A DNA stretch of 64,000 nt. It comes from Clostridia bacterium. Its GTDB lineage: Bacteria > Bacillota > Clostridia > Oscillospirales > Acutalibacteraceae. The position numbers were made by a program, and so were the translations under genes. The stretch lies in the NCBI GenBank assembly GCA_017624675.1, contig JAGAMO010000002.1, positions 1 to 64,000 on the forward strand, given 5' to 3'. Under the pieces are notes generated by a model. The model was not told where the DNA came from and ran no database searches. It was given only the letters and a program-made list of their open reading frames with translations. Positions within the stretch are counted from its first letter, which is position 1. Each line of letters begins with the position of its first letter. Shown here one piece after another: positions 25,396 through 33,849 of this stretch.

Positions 25396-27213
25396 TTAAA
25401 TCTTCTCAATTGCCTTAGGTCTACAGTTACCCATACAAACGCCGCACTTGATACATTTATCGGCATCAATAGCATAGGAAGCAAGTTTGTGACCTGGAGC
25501 AATATAATCGGTCTTAACGATAGCGTTAACGGGACAGTTTCTCGCACACAATCCGCAACCGATACATTTTTCCTTATCAATGGTAAAGGTAAGTAAATCC
25601 TTGCAAACGCCTGCAGGACACTTCTTATCAACAACGTGAGCAACATATTCCTCACGGAAGAACTTAAGTGTTGCAAGAACGGGGTTAGGAGCAGTTTGTC
25701 CAAGACCGCAAAGTGAATTCTGCTTAATGTAGTTGCAAAGCCACTCAAGACGGTCAATATCCTCTAAGGTACCCTTGCCCTTAGTAATATCATCAAGTAA
25801 CTCAAGAAGTCTCTTAGTACCTACACGGCAAGGTGTACACTTACCGCAAGACTCGTCAACGGTAAATTCAAGGAAGAATTTAGCCATATCAACCATACAG
25901 GTATCCTCGTCCATTACGATAAGACCGCCAGAGCCCATCATACAGCCGATAGCGGTAAGGTTATCGTAATCAACCTCGGTATCAATTAAAGAAGCAGGGA
26001 TACATCCGCCGGAAGGACCACCGGTTTGAGCAGCCTTAAATGCTTTACCACCTGGAATACCGCCGCCAATATCATAAATGATATGACGAAGGGTTGTACC
26101 CATAGGAATTTCAACAAGACCGGTATTATTAATGTTACCGCCCAAAGCGAATACCTTAGTACCCTTAGATTTCTCGGTACCCATTGATGCAAACCAATCA
26201 GCGCCTCTGAGGATAATCTGAGGAATATTAGCAAAGGTTTCAACATTGTTTTCAACTGTAGGTTTGCCGAAAAGACCCTTAACTGCAGGATAAGGAGGAC
26301 GGGGTCTGGGCTCACCACGGTTACCCTCGATAGAGGTCATAAGAGCGGTTTCCTCACCGCATACAAACGCACCTGCACCAAGGCGGATATGTAGATTAAA
26401 GTCAAATCCTGAACCGAAGATGTTTTTGCCGAGAAGACCGTATTCACGGGCATCGTCGATAGCCTTTTGCAAACGCTTAACAGCGATAGGATACTCAGCA
26501 CGAACATAAACATAACCCTCGGTAGCGCCGATAGCATAACCGGCAATAGCCATAGCCTCAACTAAGCAGTGGGGGTCGCCCTCAAGAACGGAACGGTCCA
26601 TAAATGCACCGGGGTCGCCCTCGTCGGCGTTACAAACAACATATTTCTGGTCAGCCTTGTTAGGAGCGCACAAAGACCATTTAAAGCCTGTGGGGAAGCC
26701 GCCGCCTCCGCGTCCTCTAAGACCAGAATCAGAAACGATTTTAATAACATCCTCAGGTGTCATTTCGGTAAGTACTCTACCTAATGCCTCGTAACCGTCC
26801 ATTGCGATATACTCGTCAATGCTTTCGGGGTTGATAACACCACAGTTACGGAGAACAACACGGTTTTGAGACTTGTAGAAAGCAGTATCGCTAAGTGCTA
26901 CTGCAGTTACATCGGCAACCTCTTCGCCTGTGTCGCTGTAAATTAAACGCTCAACCTTTCTGCCTTTGAGAAGATGCTCTTCAACAATCTCCTTAACATC
27001 ATCAGCAGTGACACGGCTGTAGAAGGTGCCGTCAGGATAAACGATAACAACGGGGCCCAAAGCACAAAGACCGAAGCAACCGGTTTCAACAACCTTAACT
27101 TCTTCGCTAAGACCGAAAGCCTCAATATTAGTTTTAAATGCTTCTTGGATTGCGACACTGCCGGAAGAAGTACAGCCGGTACCACCGCATATCAATACAT
27201 GTGAACGAACCAT
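25396..27213 (-). CDS. hydB: NADH-binding hydrogenase subunit (HydB/HndC, NuoF-like)
   Basis: 605 aa flavoprotein that docks NAD(H) and is thought to host electron bifurcation. N-terminal thioredoxin-like [2Fe-2S] domain (CGGTGC, TGCFGLC); NuoF core with SGLRGRGGGGFPTGFKW (FMN), NADEGDPGAFMDR, GAGAFVCGEETAL (NADH); [4Fe-4S] SLBB-side motif SCGKCTPCRVGT; C-terminal two [4Fe-4S] ferredoxin (CIGCGLCARNCP, CIKCGVCMGNCRP). Complete for the family. Confidence 0.96.
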   Translation of the reverse strand: MVRSHVLICGGTGCTSSGSVAIQEAFKTNIEAFGLSEEVKVVETGCFGLCALGPVVIVYPDGTFYSRVTADDVKEIVEEHLLKGRKVERLIYSDTGEEVADVTAVALSDTAFYKSQNRVVLRNCGVINPESIDEYIAMDGYEALGRVLTEMTPEDVIKIVSDSGLRGRGGGGFPTGFKWSLCAPNKADQKYVVCNADEGDPGAFMDRSVLEGDPHCLVEAMAIAGYAIGATEGYVYVRAEYPIAVKRLQKAIDDAREYGLLGKNIFGSGFDFNLHIRLGAGAFVCGEETALMTSIEGNRGEPRPRPPYPAVKGLFGKPTVENNVETFANIPQIILRGADWFASMGTEKSKGTKVFALGGNINNTGLVEIPMGTTLRHIIYDIGGGIPGGKAFKAAQTGGPSGGCIPASLIDTEVDYDNLTAIGCMMGSGGLIVMDEDTCMVDMAKFFLEFTVDESCGKCTPCRVGTKRLLELLDDITKGKGTLEDIDRLEWLCNYIKQNSLCGLGQTAPNPVLATLKFFREEYVAHVVDKKCPAGVCKDLLTFTIDKEKCIGCGLCARNCPVNAIVKTDYIAPGHKLASYAIDADKCIKCGVCMGNCRPKAIEKI

Positions 27214-27230
27214 AAACTATTCCTCCAATA

Positions 27231-27599
27231 TTACTTTAAGTCAGAAAGAGTGAATTCTGCAATCACTTTTCCGCCCTTAATGTGTTCCTCAATAATGCGT
27301 TTTGCCTTGTCGGTATCAACCTTAACATAGGTTACCTTTTCCTTGCCTGCTTCGTGAATTTCAACGATAGGCTCAAACTGACAAAGACCGATACAACCGG
27401 TTTGAGAAACGGTTACCTTATCGGCAAGACCGCCTTCGTTAACGGCTTCAACGATTGTGTTAAGAACAGGACGAGCACCTGCAGCGATACCGCAAGTTGC
27501 CATTCCAACTACAACACGAAGCTCATTGTTACCTTCACGAAGAACAACCTTGTTTTTCATCTTGTCCTTAATTGCCTGTAATTCAGCCAATGATTTCAT
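27231..27599 (-). CDS. Small thioredoxin-like [2Fe-2S] protein (HndB-like)
   Basis: 122 aa. VVGMATCGIAAGARP and QTGCIGLCQFEP are the signatures of the small ferredoxin-like subunit found between HydC/NuoE and HydB/NuoF genes, as HndB in the Hnd hydrogenase. Only three cysteines are seen in the usual cluster positions, so cluster ligation may be partial or use another residue. Probably a minor electron-transfer or assembly subunit of the complex. Confidence 0.85.
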   Translation of the reverse strand: MKSLAELQAIKDKMKNKVVLREGNNELRVVVGMATCGIAAGARPVLNTIVEAVNEGGLADKVTVSQTGCIGLCQFEPIVEIHEAGKEKVTYVKVDTDKAKRIIEEHIKGGKVIAEFTLSDLK

Positions 27600-27620
27600 A
27601 TTTTTTCCTCCTGCTTTAAT

Positions 27621-28166
27621 CTAATTTATATACTGTTCTTTGAGAAACTCTTTAATCCACTTTATTACCTCATAGGTGTTTAGAGGAATACCCTCAAGCA
27701 CCTCGCGAAGTTCTCTGGTATCAAGCCTTATTTCCTTTTCGTTTATCTTATGAACAAACAAAAAATCGGTATCGGGGTGACCCTGAATTAAAGTGGCAAC
27801 CGTCTCAATCACATCACCCAAAGGTGTGAAATCGATATGGTTTTTATAAAATACAGCACTGACAACTGTGCCGTGATTTATACTGTCCTCACTGATATGA
27901 GTTGAGGTTACATTAACGCCGCCTCCCGTCATTTCCGCCTCTAATTTTAAAAGCGGCAATCCCATTCCAACCTTGCGGGTGGTACGGGTTGTGTAAAACG
28001 GGTCGGTAACGGTTTTAAGTGTTTCCTCCGTCATACCTGTTCCGTTATCAGTAAAGGTAAGGGTCAGCTTTTCATCGGTTTCCTCAATAGAAATCTCGGT
28101 CAAACTTGCCTTTGCCTTAACTGAATTTTCTGCAATATCAAGAATATTAAGTGATAATTCTTTCAT
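27621..28166 (-). CDS. HATPase (histidine-kinase-like ATP-binding) protein
   Basis: 181 aa. GHKL fold: N-box NILDIAENSVKA (about 7-18), G1 DNGTGM, and G2 KVGMGLPLLKLE. There is no dimerisation/phosphoacceptor His domain or sensor, so it is a stand-alone ATP-binding module. The C-terminal third is unassigned. Located in the hydrogenase operon; overlaps the PHP gene by 4 bases. Confidence 0.85.
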   Translation of the reverse strand: MKELSLNILDIAENSVKAKASLTEISIEETDEKLTLTFTDNGTGMTEETLKTVTDPFYTTRTTRKVGMGLPLLKLEAEMTGGGVNVTSTHISEDSINHGTVVSAVFYKNHIDFTPLGDVIETVATLIQGHPDTDFLFVHKINEKEIRLDTRELREVLEGIPLNTYEVIKWIKEFLKEQYIN

Positions 28167-28894
28167 TTGTTTTCCCTCAAAAACTTGATTATGCTCTCCC
28201 CTGTTTTATAGGGGTCGGTGATTTCCTCGAGTTCGAGGAAATCCTCAGCCTCCTTAATATCCCACAGATAGTGGGCATCGGAGCTTATAATGATTCTTTT
28301 TCCCTCTAAAGAATATTTTTCGGTGTAGTCATCTAATTTTTTCCTATCGTGAAGCTCTGCGGCGGTAAAATCGGGTGTTTCGGGAAAAGTGCCGAGCACA
28401 GCGATTATACCGTTGGAATCGCGGTCAATATGAGCCGGAAAACAAATTCCGCCAAATTTCTCCGCCAAGCTTGGCGCTTCTTCAATAGAAATATCAGTAG
28501 CATTTGAGAGCAGGTATTCATCGTTGCCGATAATATTATCCTCGCTGTCACAAATCAACTGATTACCGAAAATATCCGTTCTGTTTGGGATAAGAATTCG
28601 TCTTGTATTTACACACTTGTCAAATTCCATAGCGCTTTCAAGGTCAGGAAACAAACACACAGCGTGAATATCTTCCGCTGTTGTAAGCTCCATACCCGCC
28701 ACAGGCAAGATCCCGTGGTTTATACAAGCCTCAAAGAAAGCGGGACAGTTTTTGCAGGTGTTATGGTCGCAAAGTGCCATAATCTGCAAACCGTTTAACT
28801 CCCCCATTCCAGCAATGCTGTTTGGAGTTGAATCATCATCTCCACAAGGAGATAGACAAGAGTGTATATGCAAATCGTAATAATACTTTTTCAT
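28163..28894 (-). CDS. PHP-domain phosphoesterase
   Basis: 243 aa. Metal site motifs DLHIHSCLSPCGDDD and ALCDHNT at the N-terminus, then PVAGMELTT, FPAHIDR and ISSDAHYLWDI. Predicted trinuclear-metal hydrolase of unknown substrate. This protein is a constant neighbour of clostridial HydABC operons in my memory; a regulatory nucleotide or phosphoprotein substrate is conceivable. Confidence 0.88.
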   Translation of the reverse strand: MKKYYYDLHIHSCLSPCGDDDSTPNSIAGMGELNGLQIMALCDHNTCKNCPAFFEACINHGILPVAGMELTTAEDIHAVCLFPDLESAMEFDKCVNTRRILIPNRTDIFGNQLICDSEDNIIGNDEYLLSNATDISIEEAPSLAEKFGGICFPAHIDRDSNGIIAVLGTFPETPDFTAAELHDRKKLDDYTEKYSLEGKRIIISSDAHYLWDIKEAEDFLELEEITDPYKTGESIIKFLRENK

Positions 28895-29217
28895 ATTATA
28901 GCGTTTAAGCAGATAGCCGCATCAAAACTGCTTTTTGCAAAGGACAAGACATTTATGCCCTTTTCTTTTGCCGTTGCAATTATTTCGTCAGAGAGTGTTA
29001 CACCCTCGCTTAAAATAATACAAGCGCAGTCGGTAAGCGAAGCTACTGCCAAAATATTAACATTAGACATAATGGTAATCCACGCGTCACCGCTATTTGC
29101 TTTTCCCATAACCCAGCTTAGCAAATCGCCTATGTATACACCGCTGACCTCTCGGTCACCGTCAGAAAGAACAACAGACTTAAAATCGTTAACCTTTAAA
29201 ATATCATTAACCGTCAT
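28891..29217 (-). CDS. DRTGG-domain protein, copy 1
   Basis: 108 aa. Alpha/beta fold with YIGDLLSWVMG, AWITIMSNVNILAVASL, and ACIILSEGVTLSDEII: the DRTGG-like regulatory domain found near CBS domains and Hpr kinases. No catalytic residues. It overlaps the PHP gene start and the end of the [FeFe]-like gene. A paralogue lies at 30918-31274. Confidence 0.8.
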   Translation of the reverse strand: MTVNDILKVNDFKSVVLSDGDREVSGVYIGDLLSWVMGKANSGDAWITIMSNVNILAVASLTDCACIILSEGVTLSDEIIATAKEKGINVLSFAKSSFDAAICLNAII

Positions 29218-30478
29218 TTGTTGTCTCTCCTTTATTATACCTTTGTCTTATAAGGCAATTTTCAAGGGTGCATTCCTTTTTAACAACATCCTCTGCAAAG
29301 GCACGGCAATTTGGCGCACCGCAAGAGCCACAGTCAATACCCGGAAGCTCTGCTTTAAGCTTTTGAATTTCTGAAAGCATTCGCATTGATTCTGCCATAT
29401 TATCGCCCAGTCTTGAAATCGGTCGGTATTCAGGCAAATCTGTAAACATAACATTTTCGGGCAGTTGTTCCTCATCCTTAGATACAAAATTTAAGGAAAC
29501 AGGCAGATAATGTCTAAGACCCTGAAGACGGGCTTTTGCGATAAAGGGGTTTTGAATTGTCAAAACTCCACCAACGCAACCACCGGTACAAGCATTAAGC
29601 TCAATAAACTCTAAAGGCGGTATATTTCCGTTTTCAATTTGGTCTAAAACCTTATTGCAGTTGTCGATTCCGTCAGCCGCCAAATAACTGTCATTAAAAA
29701 TAGCAGTAGATTCTCCGCCCGACGAAGCCCAACCTATACCTATCATACCCGAGGAGGAAATGCTCTTTATCTCCTCGCCGTATTTCATTTTCGAAATAAG
29801 CTTAAAGTAAATATCCTTAATGGAAACAACCACATCAACAAAGCTTTCATATCCTGCAAAGCCGTTTCGCACATAGCTTTTCTTAGCAGGGCAAGGTGTT
29901 ATAAAACAAACACCTATATCTTCGGGCTTTAGTTCGGGATGTTCTCTTAAAGCTTTTTCACGGGCAAGTCTCGCAGCCACCTCCATTGGAGGAAGCATTG
30001 GAATTATGTTTTCTTTTAAAGACGGAAATCTTAAACAAATAAGACGCATAATAACCGGACAAGCCGAGCTTATAAGCGGTTTTTTTATGCCCTCTTTCTT
30101 AAGATAGTTTCTTGTGTATACGGAAACTAGTTCCGCCGCAGCAGAAACCTCAAAAACATCATCAAACCCTAACTTTAAAAGTCCGTTCAATACATAGTCA
30201 ACATCGTCTAAATTATCGAACTGACCGTAAAGCGTGGGAGCGGGTAAAGCTATCTTATATTTAAATTTATCCATATCCGAAAGCTTATCGCAAACCGCCT
30301 TCTTTGCCGAATGGGGACAAACTCTTATACATTCTCCGCAGTCAATACAACGCTCTTGATTTATAACAGCGTGATTGTCGCGAATTCTTATAGCTTCTGT
30401 GGGACAATGTTTGAGACACGTGGTACATCCGTTACATTTGTCTACATCTAAATATACCGAATGTTCGTAAGTATTCAT
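29207..30478 (-). CDS. [FeFe] hydrogenase-like protein, putative H2 sensor
   Basis: 423 aa. Two N-terminal [4Fe-4S] motifs (CNGCTTCLKHCP, CIDCGECIRVCP), then an H-cluster-type domain with SACPVIMRL, TPCPAKKSY and NACTGGCVGG, so the four H-cluster cysteines are kept but the surrounding motifs differ from catalytic enzymes (TSCSPGW, MPCTAKK). A C-terminal CGSCGAPNCRAFAEDVV four-Cys domain, like that of RnfB and PAS-type sensors, ends the protein. Such forms are proposed H2 or redox sensors; neighbours are HATPase and DRTGG proteins. Confidence 0.88.
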   Translation of the reverse strand: MNTYEHSVYLDVDKCNGCTTCLKHCPTEAIRIRDNHAVINQERCIDCGECIRVCPHSAKKAVCDKLSDMDKFKYKIALPAPTLYGQFDNLDDVDYVLNGLLKLGFDDVFEVSAAAELVSVYTRNYLKKEGIKKPLISSACPVIMRLICLRFPSLKENIIPMLPPMEVAARLAREKALREHPELKPEDIGVCFITPCPAKKSYVRNGFAGYESFVDVVVSIKDIYFKLISKMKYGEEIKSISSSGMIGIGWASSGGESTAIFNDSYLAADGIDNCNKVLDQIENGNIPPLEFIELNACTGGCVGGVLTIQNPFIAKARLQGLRHYLPVSLNFVSKDEEQLPENVMFTDLPEYRPISRLGDNMAESMRMLSEIQKLKAELPGIDCGSCGAPNCRAFAEDVVKKECTLENCLIRQRYNKGETTNDG

Positions 30479-30499
30479 AAAATCAACCTTACTTTTTTA

Positions 30500-30925
30500 T
30501 CAAGTCAAATTGACCTTCATTGTAATTGTGGTGCCCACACCAACCTGAGATTTTATATCCATATAGTCAGTATAGCGCTTCATATTAGGAAGTCCCATAC
30601 CTGCACCAAAGCCCAGCGAACGGATAGTGTCGGTAGCGGTGGAAAATCCCTCCTGCATAGCCTGTTCAATATCCTTAATTCCGGGTCCGTTATCAATAAG
30701 AACTATTTCAATACAGTCTTCATAAACATTAACCTCGGCTTTGCCTCCGCCGGCGTGAATAACCATATTAATTTCGCCCTCATACATTGCAATGGAAACG
30801 CGTCTTATAATCTCAGGCGGTAAACCTAACTGCCTTAGGTTTTTCTTAACAATAACCGATGCTTGACCGGCACAAGTAAAATCCTCGCCGTCTACATCGA
30901 ATTTAAAGCTTAATGCCTCAGGCAT
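30500..30925 (-). CDS. HATPase protein, anti-sigma RsbW-like
   Basis: 141 aa. Single GHKL domain with N-box AMYEGEINMVIHA, G1 DNGPGI and G2 GFGAGMGLPNMKRYTD. Resembles RsbW/SpoIIAB serine kinases, which bind a sigma or target protein. It sits between a DRTGG gene and the putative sensor hydrogenase, with 21 and negative 8 base spacing, indicating co-expression. Confidence 0.85.
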   Translation of the reverse strand: MPEALSFKFDVDGEDFTCAGQASVIVKKNLRQLGLPPEIIRRVSIAMYEGEINMVIHAGGGKAEVNVYEDCIEIVLIDNGPGIKDIEQAMQEGFSTATDTIRSLGFGAGMGLPNMKRYTDYMDIKSQVGVGTTITMKVNLT

Positions 30926-31274
30926 TTTTTACCCTGTTTCCCACAAGACCGTTGCTGTATAAAATACCGCAAGCCTCGTACATTCTTTTAGGGGTAGCTA
31001 ATAGAACTATATTGCTTTCTTTTGCCAACTCAATCATTTCGGCAGTAGGCATTTTTGAGCGAACAAAAACAATACATTTCATATCCATCATTTCAGCTGT
31101 TCTAATTACCTGTGAATTAACAAGACCTGTCATTAAAACGGCTTGGTCTTTAACATAAGCCAGAACATCACTCATCATATCGCTGCCACAGGCAGAATAC
31201 ACGTGAAGTCCTAAACTTTCTTCACAGCAAATAACCTCAGCCTTTAATAAATCTTTAATGGTACTGATTTTCAT
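30918..31274 (-). CDS. DRTGG-domain protein, copy 2
   Basis: 118 aa, MKISTIKDLLKAEVIC at the start, DVLAYVKDQAVLMTGLVNSQ in the middle. Same fold as the protein at 28891-29217. No enzyme motifs seen; likely a ligand-binding or scaffolding module in the hydrogenase control set. Confidence 0.8.
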   Translation of the reverse strand: MKISTIKDLLKAEVICCEESLGLHVYSACGSDMMSDVLAYVKDQAVLMTGLVNSQVIRTAEMMDMKCIVFVRSKMPTAEMIELAKESNIVLLATPKRMYEACGILYSNGLVGNRVKNA

Positions 31275-31306
31275 ATACTTAAATTATCCTTTCGGACAAA
31301 ATTTGG

Positions 31307-31801
31307 TTACATATATTTTGCTAAAATATCGTCAACATCATCTACGGTAAGTCTTCCGTAAACTTCTTCATTAACGGTTAAAACGGGAGCTAAACCACAA
31401 GCGCCGATACAACGGCACGCAGTAAGAGAAAACTTACCGTCCTCAGTACATTCGTCAGCGCCGATGCCTAACTTTTCGCTAAACTTGTCAAAAATATCAC
31501 CGGAGCCTTTAACATAACAAGCAGTACCCAAACAAACGGATATATTATACTCGCCCTTGGGAGAAAGTGAGAACTGAGCGTAAAAGGTGGCAACACCGTA
31601 TACCTTTTCAAGGGGTACTTCCATTCCCTCAGCAATCATAGTCTGCACTTCAATGGGAAGATAACCGTAAATGTCCTGTGCCTGTTGCATAACGGACATA
31701 AGTAAACTCTTATCATGTTTACTATTTTCGATTATTTCCAAAAGCTGTTTTTCCTGCTCGGCAGTTCCTTTGAAAGGAAGCTTACTGATTTTCTTTTGCA
31801 T
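31307..31801 (-). CDS. hydC: Hydrogenase subunit HydC/HndA (NuoE-like)
   Basis: 164 aa. [2Fe-2S] thioredoxin-like subunit: VCLGTACYVKGS and TACRCIGACGLAP provide four cysteines; YGYLPIEVQTMIAEGMEVPLE forms the N-terminal helical part. Electron relay between HydB and HydA. First gene of the ten-gene operon, with its own promoter. Confidence 0.95.
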   Translation of the reverse strand: MQKKISKLPFKGTAEQEKQLLEIIENSKHDKSLLMSVMQQAQDIYGYLPIEVQTMIAEGMEVPLEKVYGVATFYAQFSLSPKGEYNISVCLGTACYVKGSGDIFDKFSEKLGIGADECTEDGKFSLTACRCIGACGLAPVLTVNEEVYGRLTVDDVDDILAKYM

Positions 31802-31865
31802 TAATCTTTCCTCCTATAATTTTCTAACTTATACCTTTTTCGAAAGGATATATGTATACTTATGT

Positions 31866-31894
31866 ATTATAACACATAAATCTTCATTTGAAAA
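31866..31894 (-). promoter_or_regulatory. Promoter for hydrogenase operon
   Basis: Minus strand: TTTTCA (31894-31889), 17 bases, TATAAT (31871-31866); about 60-base leader to hydC containing GAAAAAGG and the GGAGG ribosome site. Confidence 0.7.
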
Positions 31895-31932
31895 CCCTTT
31901 TTTCGTAAATTTTTACTATTTTTAACAACAAA

Positions 31933-31956
31933 AAACCGCCTCCGAAGAGACGGTTT
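31933..31956 (-). terminator. Terminator after pckG
   Basis: A 10-bp stem with one G-T pair and a TTCG loop on the minus strand, then TTTTG. Confidence 0.85.
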
Positions 31957-31965
31957 ATAATAATT

Positions 31966-33750
31966 TTACATTTTAGTAAGATTTGCTTTGAGGTTCGCAA
32001 GCTGCTCTTTAAGTTCAGCAGGTAATCTGTCGCCAAACTTCTTGTAGTGCTCTTCGATTTCCTCAGCTTCCTTAGTCCAAACATCCTTATCAACTGCAAG
32101 AATGGATTTGAGTGTATCCATATCCATATCCAAATCGGTAAGGTCGATATCTTCGGGCATAGGAACATAACCGATAGCAGTTTCAGTAGCGTCTGCCTTG
32201 CCTTCGCAACGGTCAATAATCCAGTTAAGAACTCTCATATTGTCGCCGAAACCGGGCCATACGAAGTTGCCTTCGTCGTCGGTTCTAAACCAGTTAACAT
32301 TGAAAATCTTAGGAGCCTTGTCGCCAAGCCTTTCGCCCATTTCGAGCCAATGCTTGAAGTAGTCACCCATATGGTAACCACAGAAAGGAAGCATAGCCAT
32401 GGGGTCACGACGGACAACACCAACTGCACCTGCAGCTGCAGCAGTGGTCTCAGAAGCCATTGCAGAACCTACGAATACACCGTTAACCCAATCCTTTGAT
32501 TGGTAAACGAGGGGTGCGCACTTAGCACGACGACCGCCGAAGATAATTGCGCTGATAGGAACGCCTGCGCCCTTATCAAACTCCTCAGAAATGCAGGGGC
32601 AATTCTCAGCAGGAGCTGTGAAACGAGAGTTGGGGTGAGCTGCATAGGTAGACTTGTCAGCCTTAACAAACATTGAAGGATTCCAAGGATTACCCTTCCA
32701 CTCAAGAGCGTTCTCGGGAGGATTCTTATCGAGACCTTCCCACCAAACAGTATTGGTATCAAGATTCAAAGCAACGTTAGTGAAAATGGTGTCTTTCTTG
32801 GTGCTCTCTAAAGCATTGAAGTTAGAATGCTCGTTGGTACCGGGAGCTACGCCGAAGAAGCCGTTTTCAGGGTTAATAGCATAAAGTCTGCCGTCAGGAC
32901 CTATCTTCATCCAAGCGATATCATCGCCTACGGTCCAAATCTTATAACCCTTCTTGCGTAAATACTCGGGAGGAATAAGCATTGCCAAGTTGGTCTTTCC
33001 GCAAGCAGAGGGGAAAGCAGCAGCAACGTATTTAACCTCGCCCTTAGGATTCTCCAAACCTAAGATGAGCATATGCTCAGCCATCCAGCCTTCTTTCCAA
33101 CCTTGGTAAGAAGCAATACGAAGAGCAAAGCACTTTTTACCTAAAAGAACGTTTCCGCCGTAACCTGAGTTAACAGAAATAATAGTGTTATCCTCAGGGA
33201 AGTGGCAGATGTAACGGTTTTCGGGATCAATATCACAACGAGAGTGTAAACCTCTTACCCAGTCATCGCTGTCGCCCAAAACCTCAAGTACCTTAAGGCT
33301 TACTCTGGTCATAATAAGCATATTGAGAACAACGTATACAGAGTCGGTAATCTCAATACCAATTTTTGCTAGAGGAGAACCAATGGGGCCCATTGAGTAA
33401 GGAATAACATACATGGTTCTTCCCTTGTAGCTTCCCTTTGCAATTTTATAAAGTTTTTCATACATTTCATCAGGGTCACACCAGTTATTGGTGGGGCCTG
33501 CATTTTCTTTAGTCTTAGAACAGATAAAGGTACGGTCCTCAACACGTGCAACGTCGTTGGGGTTGGTGCGGTGGAGATAACAACCAGGGAGTACATCTTG
33601 ATTAAGCTTAGTTAATTCGCCAAGCTCAACAGCTAATTTGCGAAGCTCCTCGCGTTGCTCGTCGCTGCCGTCAATCCAAACAACCTTATCAGGTGTAAGG
33701 AGTGCCTGCATTTCATCAAGCCATTTTGTTAAAGTGGGGTTTTTTGTCAT
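31966..33750 (-). CDS. pckG: Phosphoenolpyruvate carboxykinase (GTP)
   Basis: 594 aa. Interconverts oxaloacetate and PEP with GDP/GTP; in fermenters it often runs toward oxaloacetate. FPSACGKTNLAML is the phosphate loop; the metal and substrate residues are around SVNSGYGGNVLLG and IIFGGRRAKCAPLVYQ; GTP-type length and the NWFRTDDEGNFVWPGFGDN C-terminal block exclude the ATP type. Monocistronic with own promoter and terminator. Conceptually linked to the Na+ decarboxylase at 10697 through oxaloacetate, but that is inference. Confidence 0.96.
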   Translation of the reverse strand: MTKNPTLTKWLDEMQALLTPDKVVWIDGSDEQREELRKLAVELGELTKLNQDVLPGCYLHRTNPNDVARVEDRTFICSKTKENAGPTNNWCDPDEMYEKLYKIAKGSYKGRTMYVIPYSMGPIGSPLAKIGIEITDSVYVVLNMLIMTRVSLKVLEVLGDSDDWVRGLHSRCDIDPENRYICHFPEDNTIISVNSGYGGNVLLGKKCFALRIASYQGWKEGWMAEHMLILGLENPKGEVKYVAAAFPSACGKTNLAMLIPPEYLRKKGYKIWTVGDDIAWMKIGPDGRLYAINPENGFFGVAPGTNEHSNFNALESTKKDTIFTNVALNLDTNTVWWEGLDKNPPENALEWKGNPWNPSMFVKADKSTYAAHPNSRFTAPAENCPCISEEFDKGAGVPISAIIFGGRRAKCAPLVYQSKDWVNGVFVGSAMASETTAAAAGAVGVVRRDPMAMLPFCGYHMGDYFKHWLEMGERLGDKAPKIFNVNWFRTDDEGNFVWPGFGDNMRVLNWIIDRCEGKADATETAIGYVPMPEDIDLTDLDMDMDTLKSILAVDKDVWTKEAEEIEEHYKKFGDRLPAELKEQLANLKANLTKM

Positions 33751-33793
33751 TTTAGGTTTCTCCTTTATAAAAAATCTAAATTCACTTCGTAAT

Positions 33794-33822
33794 ATTATAT
33801 ATTATATGGTGTAAAATTGCAA
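33794..33822 (-). promoter_or_regulatory. Promoter for pckG
   Basis: Minus strand: TTGCAA (33822-33817), 17 bases, TATAAT (33799-33794). Confidence 0.75.
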
Positions 33823-33849
33823 TAATTTTATTGTTAATTTTTAAACATT

